Assembly (NCBI GenBank): GCA_037952775.1 | Contig: JBANAY010000003.1 | Location: forward strand, 37,076,001-37,140,000 | DNA length: 64,000 nt | DNA from: Clonostachys chloroleuca | Lineage: Eukaryota; Ascomycota; Sordariomycetes; Hypocreales; Bionectriaceae | Direction of reading: 5' to 3' | Part shown: positions 58,210 to 64,000 of the stretch, one piece after another | Layout: every line of letters starts with the position of its first letter | Numbering within the stretch: position 1 is the stretch's first letter | Position numbers and translations under genes: made by a program | Notes under the pieces: generated by a model | Told to the model about the DNA's origin: nothing | The model's database searches: none | Seen by the model: only the letters and a program-made list of their open reading frames with translations

Positions 58210-60724
58210 AGCAAAATGTGGCCGAAGATGTGGGCAAGAATATGGATGTTGGCTGCAACAATACAGCCGCACGCCCTGATTTTCGCCCGTATGGCTATCT
58301 TCAGAGGTCTTTGCGACGTTCCCTTGGAACCCAGGCCGGGATGCGAGTGGAGCGATGACTCCTACCCGAGATCTGTTTTCTTACCTTCGGGAGAAAATGG
58401 CACGATTATGGACAGAATAGTCGTAATGGATTCCCAGAAGCATGGAGTTCTTTTGAGACACACATGGCAGCAGATGCCATTTGAGTATTAAATTTGACGA
58501 GAGACGCACCGTGACATGGTCAGTGTTGGTGTCGTCTGGCACATCCTCCCGTGCTCCTCGTCTGCTTGCTTGAATGTTCATTTCTCGCCTATTGTAGGCG
58601 AGCCGGGTTTCAGGATATTAAACAAACTAATATCTTAGTTATCTGGAACCTTCTAAGGAAGAGGCTTCTGGCCTATATAGATGGATGAAGTACCCAGAAG
58701 CTCTTCCATGTACATGAGGTCTATCCATCAACACGCTCACAACTTCAAGTGGTTGTGAGTCCACGTGCCTCTGAAGCCACGAAGGTGCACCACTCGCTTC
58801 GCCACCCACCCGCTGTCTCATGCTCAATGGCAGAACTCATGACGAGGATAGGTGGAAAGTTATTCACCGGAATACTGAACAGAAAGGCTGATCCAACTAT
58901 CGAAGAGTATGCCCAGACGTTGATGAAACCTCTTTTCAAGACCTGCAGCCTAATCACTGTTGCATCGACTCCGAGACAAAGCCATAGACCATCGTCCCGG
59001 GGAGGCAACAATCAAAGCCTGGAAAGAGTGGTACCTTAGGCCCATTGCGCTCAACGAAGATGCTAGCGCTGGAATTAAGAGCGATGATGGCGAACGCAAA
59101 AATACCGCCTTGGATTCTAGAAATGCCTTCTGCAGGGAAATCCGACGCACTTCCCGAGCCTGACGAGAAGATGTTCGGAGAGAAACTGCATACATGCAGC
59201 ACGCATCTAGGGCAATCATTCAGACAACTAGAATGGTTACAGGGGGCCTGTCGCTTGTTGTTACATGTGCAAGACTTCTCAGGCTCCGAATGAAAATGGA
59301 AACCCTAAGATCTCTGAAGCAGTGAACATGTATGCCCATCATTTTTATTATACATGACTCTTAGTCTTGGGCAGGACTAATCCAAAAACGACTTTATATT
59401 CTCCGAGGGCACATCTAAGGGACAAGTGAGAGCGTCGGGCCTTTAAGCTAGACTATGAACCGGAGAGCAGCGACAACATGGCCGCTCACTCAGAGCCGTG
59501 GGCTTAGACCTAGTTAGCGAGCTATCCGTCGTGGCCATCTTCCAGCAGGCCTAGAAGAAAAGCATGCATCGATGACAGTATGGGGCTATCCAGAGCTTTA
59601 TCATCACGCTGGACAGTGCATGAATGAGTGAAGACAAGAAATAAGCGGTTGACGGAGTGCATTGCATTGACTGAACCCGCTCACCCAAGTCCAAGCAGGC
59701 GAATGACGTGGATGATATTGCCGACAATCGAGACTCAATCGGTTTAACAATGCTCGACGGGCTACTATGGATGCTTGGAAATAAATTCAGGTTTTTAACC
59801 AAATGCATGAAAAAGCCGGACAGCATGTCGTTGCTCTCCAGGCTACGGAAGAGGTTCGCCCAATTAAGACTCCATTTCGAGCAGTCGGTGACGGCCTCCA
59901 GTAGCTCTTAGACGCCATCACTACCGCATGGAAGGCAATGATGGCGACAATGAGCCTACCACCTCAGTTCCTTATGACGATATTGCCGCAGACTCGACCT
60001 GTCATACAGAACTTGACCTCAACAGGCCTCATATCGCTCGTATCTGATATTCAGACTATACGCGGAGGTCTTGAGCTCACATTCACTAGACTTGGTTGCC
60101 TCAGGAAAGCTGTGGGAGGACGGCCGGCCTTTGCCCAGAGCAGGTGACATGTCATCAAAGAGGCGGGCCATACATTTTAAAAAATGCTGAAATATTATCT
60201 CCTGGAGCGAGCTCTCGCAAATAAGATGGACAAGGAGACTTCACAATACTCAACGGGTCTTCGTGGAGTTTGTTCGGCTGTTCAACCACACGTGAATGGC
60301 CCTGCCGCCCACCAACAAGTGGACTGGGTGACAGCTGGTGGCGATGAAGTATAAATCTTGGGAGCCAGATACGAAGAATGATCGAATGTGGTGGGACCAT
60401 CTTGTAAAGCCGTAGTCTCGGCTTGTACCGCGATGCACGACACCTCCTTGAACAGATGGGGAAGCGATCGGTAGGTTTAATACACATTCTTGATAGTCTG
60501 ACTACCCTACTTTTGGCTGACCATATACGAGGACAAGGGCGTACTATACTACCATCCGATCTATCTAGGCCTCCAGCCATACGAGAGGCACAGGCCGATT
60601 GAGCCTAAACTGTGCTAGCATTAGGTAATACTATTAGAAAAATGTGATCGCAATATTGCTAAGTCGCCGATGAACTCTCAGTACGGAAATGGGAGCTACG
60701 GCCAACCTCCATTCCTCCATTAAA
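58210..60724. other. Decayed sequence
   Basis: Interrupted frames; one relic at 59830-60147 reads LPPQFLMTILPQTRPVIQNL and LISLVSDIQTIRGGLELTFT, with a stop upstream at 59908-59910. It has no recognised family and may be the 5' part of the C48 gene unit that follows. Confidence 0.35.
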
Positions 60725-62122
60725 TGCCCATCTGGAGAGGGACACGGAGGATAAAATTGAGACCATGGAGTCAGTTCCCGGAGATACATATCAGCAGCTC
60801 ACTAACCCTGTGCTTCGTTCCAACGTCTGCCCCGAGCTACAGTTTAATCATAACCATCTGCCTGGTGCAACAGACTACCCTAGGAAGAAGTGCCGGTTCA
60901 TCGCCACTGTCATCAACTACAAGCCCAACAGGCACTGGGTCGCCGTCGTCTTCGACCGGCTCTTCGGGCACCTGTACATCCTGGACACCCTGGGGCCCAG
61001 CAACAAGGCACGAGCAAGGCGAGCAGCCAACATCACCCAAGCCTGGCGTCAATTTGGCACGAACCTGGGGTTCCTCACCGGCATTGCCGGGACCCTGACC
61101 CCCCTGCCCTGCAGGTAGACGACTGGTCTTGTGGCTACCTTGCGATCATCAACCTGACGTTGATGCTGCGCGGCTTCGTCGGCCGGCAACAACTGGCCCC
61201 TTTCAATAGACAACGCCAGGACAGCACTGTGTTCGATAGTGACGAACACGATGATCTATGTGATTAGCAGAGAACTCATCAGTGTCACGGGCAGCACACC
61301 GTAGCTGAATGGGACCGACAACCAGGGCCTACGCGACCCCCGTTTCGAGGCACACGCCACGATGATCGACGCGGAGCTTCGAAAGGGCAGTCTGTTGCTG
61401 GTAACCCGTCTCCTGATTCAGACTCTGATGCTCCTCTTTTTAGCAAGGTCAGAATGACTTATTCTCGCGCTGATGTGCAAAAATCTGCTTCAGTTCCTCC
61501 AGGAACAAACAGGGTCCCTCTGCCCAACTCAGATCCTCCCCCTCAGTCAGCCAAAGCTGTAGGACTATCCACTCGTCGGAAGCGGAAGACTCCCTCCCCT
61601 GTTGTGAGTCTTGATGAGGATGAGTCCACACCAAGCAAACGACCAAAGAGACGCAAGACTACCTTTACAACTGTTCAAGCTGCTACTTCCGCTCCTGCTA
61701 CCTCTCAAGAGACTCCTGTACCTGTCACGCTTGAGAAGAAGAAGAGGGTCAAGGTTCGAGACACTATTGAAGGAAGCCCTGAACGTGGCTCTACTGCATG
61801 GAAGGCCCTCTCGTCAGCCCAGAAAGCCAGCCCGTCGGCCACTGAGGCCATCGGCAGGGGCATCCACATGCTTCACCCTGATTCCTCTCGAGGCAGCTAT
61901 GCCCCTTCACCTCACTTTCCTCCCATCCTGACTTCGCTCTGCCGACGGTACAAGACCACGGCTCGGCGACCGACCGGTGCGGTGTGGGGCCGATGCGGTG
62001 TGGGAGATCGGAGCGCCGTCTGTGCAGGGCCGCGAGTGGAGCCGCACACTCATCGCAATGGGCCGGCCTTTTCGGTTTGCCGTCGTCGCTCGACAACGAG
62101 CAAGCACTTCTTTCTGACTTGA
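60725..62122 (+). pseudogene. Ulp1-like (C48) cysteine protease relic B with basic disordered tail
   Basis: The first frame (60765-61118) carries FIATVINYKPNRHWVAVVFD (catalytic His) and GHLYILDTLGPSNKARA (catalytic Asp). It fails at a run of six C near 61089-61096. In the next frame VDDWSCGYLAIINLTLMLRG supplies the catalytic Cys. That frame meets one TAG (61265-61267) and then stays open to 62122, encoding a Ser/Pro-rich tail with basic clusters (STRRKRKTPSP, KRPKRRK) like nuclear localisation signals. His, Asp and Cys are all in place. One base and one stop separate it from an intact frame. C48 peptidases deconjugate SUMO-like proteins, and related ones ride on DNA transposons in fungi. 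It is a different subfamily member from relic A. Confidence 0.75.
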
Positions 62123-62579
62123 AACTAACGTCGGTACTCATTTTCGCATTGCTTCTAACACACATTATCGATTACAAAGAAGAATTCGCTTTCAACCATT
62201 TGAACAAACGCTTCCTAGCCCAAGATAGTTGGCCGGACTCTCTTCGCGATGGGAGGGTCTGAGGAAACTCTGCCTCCAAACTTTGAAGGCCTTATCGAGG
62301 AAAATGAAAACACGTTCAGAGGAAATTCAGTAAAGCAACTCTATATATAATACCGACAAGGAGCCTGTCGGCAACCACCCATGTTACTCCGTATTTCCTT
62401 GATAGCCTCACCCAACATCTCGTTACCTTTAGGCCTGCTGAAGGATATACTCCAGCCTCGCCGTCGATGGGATCCTAACGGTGGTTACTCACCAAGTAGT
62501 TCGGAGACGACTTTCCAGCTATCTAAGTCGCTTCCGACCACGGAAGCGAGCTTCCAGGACGCTCTTATAATCTAAATCT
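62123..62579. other. Spacer, nothing recognised
   Basis: Two short frames (61984-62262, 62381-62575) without domains. Confidence 0.3.
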
Positions 62580-63942
62580 GGCAGGCACCATTTTCTATGA
62601 TTTTGACAACTCTGAGTCTTTGACCATCGAAGCGGATATTCCAGGCTCTGTTATGTCACTGGTCTCCGGAGCCCATGTTGACTCTGCTTTCTGGAGAAGG
62701 GAAGCTCTCCTAGCATCCTGCCAAATGATTCTTTTTCAATATTTGGAGCCTTCGCTGTAAGTCCATGCCCGCCAGTTCTCACCAGGTTGACAATGCTCAT
62801 TCCCGATTTAGGTCCAAGGAGAGGCTTAAATACGTCGTGCCTCTTCTCGAGCGCTGCTTTGAAGATGTGAGAACGAAGGATGGCTTCCATACCCTACCGA
62901 ATTCGATACGGACTTATGTTGCCCTATGTCTGATAGGTTTCCAAGTGGCCTGGTCTTACCCAAAAGCGCCGGGCTGTCCATGCAGCTCAAGAGGTTATGG
63001 CTGGTATCAAGGATGACTACGCTGAGTCCAACATCGCCCAACGTCAAGTTATTCTAGATCGACTTGATGGGAAGATGGGCAGTGCCATTCATGGCATCGA
63101 CTGCGTTCTTTCTCATCTCCGATCAATGGAGCCCTCCACGTATCTCGTCAATGCATCCGCCGGGCATGCCACAGTTGAGAAGGCATTGAAATCTTTCCAA
63201 CAGGAACAACTTGGGAAGGCGCTGTCTGAATTGGATACCTGGTCGCCACTCTCTTAGGTGCCTGCCCCAGCGGAAGTGCCCGTTCTCCTGAGGATAAATC
63301 TCTTGCGGGCCAAGATGCTTCGATTTCAGGGAAAATTCACCCAGTGCCACAACTACTTAGTACTTTGCAGCGACCTGATCGAGGAGCATCATCCAAATTC
63401 GCTTCTGCTGGATAAAGACAAGACCTCTGTGGCCTGTGAGTTGGTTTATGTTCTGCGCGAGCTTGACCGACCCGAGGAGGCTGAGCAAGCCGCAATCAGG
63501 GAACTATCATGTCCAGGATGTGCCGGGAATGAACGCTCACTCTTGCTGCTTGCGTACGCCGAGGCATTATTTGCGCAGGGTCGGCTAGGCGAGGCTGAGG
63601 CAATTTGTCAACAGCCGCAAGACTCCCCTTCCAAAATGACGCGACTTCTGTCTTTTATCACAATGGCCAAGATTCGACACACGCAGTCGAGGTTGATAGA
63701 TTCCATGTCCCCTTTGGACACAGGCTCTGCAGGCTATGAATAAATTTCCGCCCACAAGCGGCCATGCAACACGAGCTATCCATCTGTCGATCTCGCAGAT
63801 ACTCAACCAGCAGGGTGTTATGGATACCGCCGAGCAGACGCAAGTAATGATCAGAGATCTGGAGAGTCTTTTGGACAGAGCCGAAGCTAAATATTGGATT
63901 CCTGGCTTGCGGCATTGGTGCGACTATCTAACTAGCGCGTAG
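62580..63942 (+). pseudogene. Tetratricopeptide (TPR)-type protein, broken
   Basis: Helical-repeat sequence in several frames: ERLKYVVPLLERCFEDV (62820); a frame change near 62960 at an AAAA run; RRAVHAAQEVMAGIKDDYAE, AGHATVEKALKSFQQEQLGK and LSELDTWSPLS, then TAG at 63255-63257; LLRINLLRAKMLRFQGKFTQ, LDRPEEAEQAAIREL and AYAEALFAQGRLGEAEAICQ (classic TPR spacing); a frame change near 63690; WTQALQAMNKFPPTSGHATR and WIPGLRHWCDYLTS to the stop at 63940-63942. Such TPR arrays are known from C-terminal halves of fungal NLR-like or regulatory proteins. With one stop and at least two frame changes it is probably a pseudogene. The 5' part is unclear. Confidence 0.65.
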
Positions 63943-64000
63943 TCTTAAGGCATTCTCATTTTCTTAGGCTATAACTTATATAATAAGTAAATCAAAGAGG

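Noticed and set aside
26163..62200. Starship giant element
   Set aside because: No DUF3435 tyrosine-recombinase captain or typical cargo was recognised, and coding relics are decayed and repeated rather than a single cargo set.
1..64000. CRISPR array, rRNA or tRNA genes
   Set aside because: No regularly spaced direct repeats were seen; scanning for GGTTCGAATCC-like T-arms with a matching acceptor stem gave no convincing tRNA by eye. A covariance-model scan would be decisive.

Overview
The window looks like nuclear DNA of a filamentous ascomycete, probably Sordariomycetes and perhaps Hypocreales. Genes are interrupted by short GT-AG introns, most of them 52-82 bases, several with CTAAC/CTGAC-like branch points. 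Core genes are GC-rich at third codon positions, and the proteins read as typical filamentous-fungal orthologues. The genus is not determined. No rRNA, tRNA or CRISPR array was recognised by eye.

Region 1 (1-17.2 kb) is a housekeeping block. In order it holds: a germinal-centre (Ste20-type) kinase cut by the left window edge; IDH1, the regulatory subunit of mitochondrial NAD-isocitrate dehydrogenase; cytosolic lysyl-tRNA synthetase (seven exons, with one base missing in a C run); BUD23, the 18S rRNA methyltransferase; the ER-Golgi cargo adaptor SVP26, divergent from BUD23; a 78-residue orphan; a 3.6-kb stretch without a recognisable gene; a cyclase/kynurenine-formamidase-like enzyme; and a small presumed mitochondrial protein. 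Exon phases were checked by arithmetic for every spliced gene.

Region 2 (17.2-26.2 kb) is transitional. It has two degenerate genes placed head to head (a 5'-truncated RelA/SpoT-type fragment and a frame-broken CorA-like membrane protein). Three apparently intact accessory genes follow: a histidine phosphatase, a flavin-dependent N-hydroxylating-type monooxygenase and a CDF metal transporter.

Region 3 (26.2-62.2 kb) is about 36 kb with no intact conserved gene. It is a graveyard of diverged repeats: Ty1/copia integrase and reverse-transcriptase fragments; two relics of Ulp1-type (C48) cysteine proteases whose catalytic motifs can still be read; and several orphan coding relics, some present in two copies within the window (42.1 and 49.9 kb; 47.7 and 50.7 kb; 33.4 and 57.1 kb; 32.7 and 43.0/44.4 kb; 39.9 and 41.0 kb). 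Copies differ largely by transitions, as expected of RIP or deamination. A short (TTAGGG)n tract lies at 58.19 kb.

Region 4 (62.6-63.9 kb) is a tetratricopeptide-type gene broken by at least one stop codon and two frame changes.

The most interesting possibility is that the non-copia relics of region 3 belong to one multi-gene mobile element that carries C48 proteases. No intact copy is present here, so this is inference.
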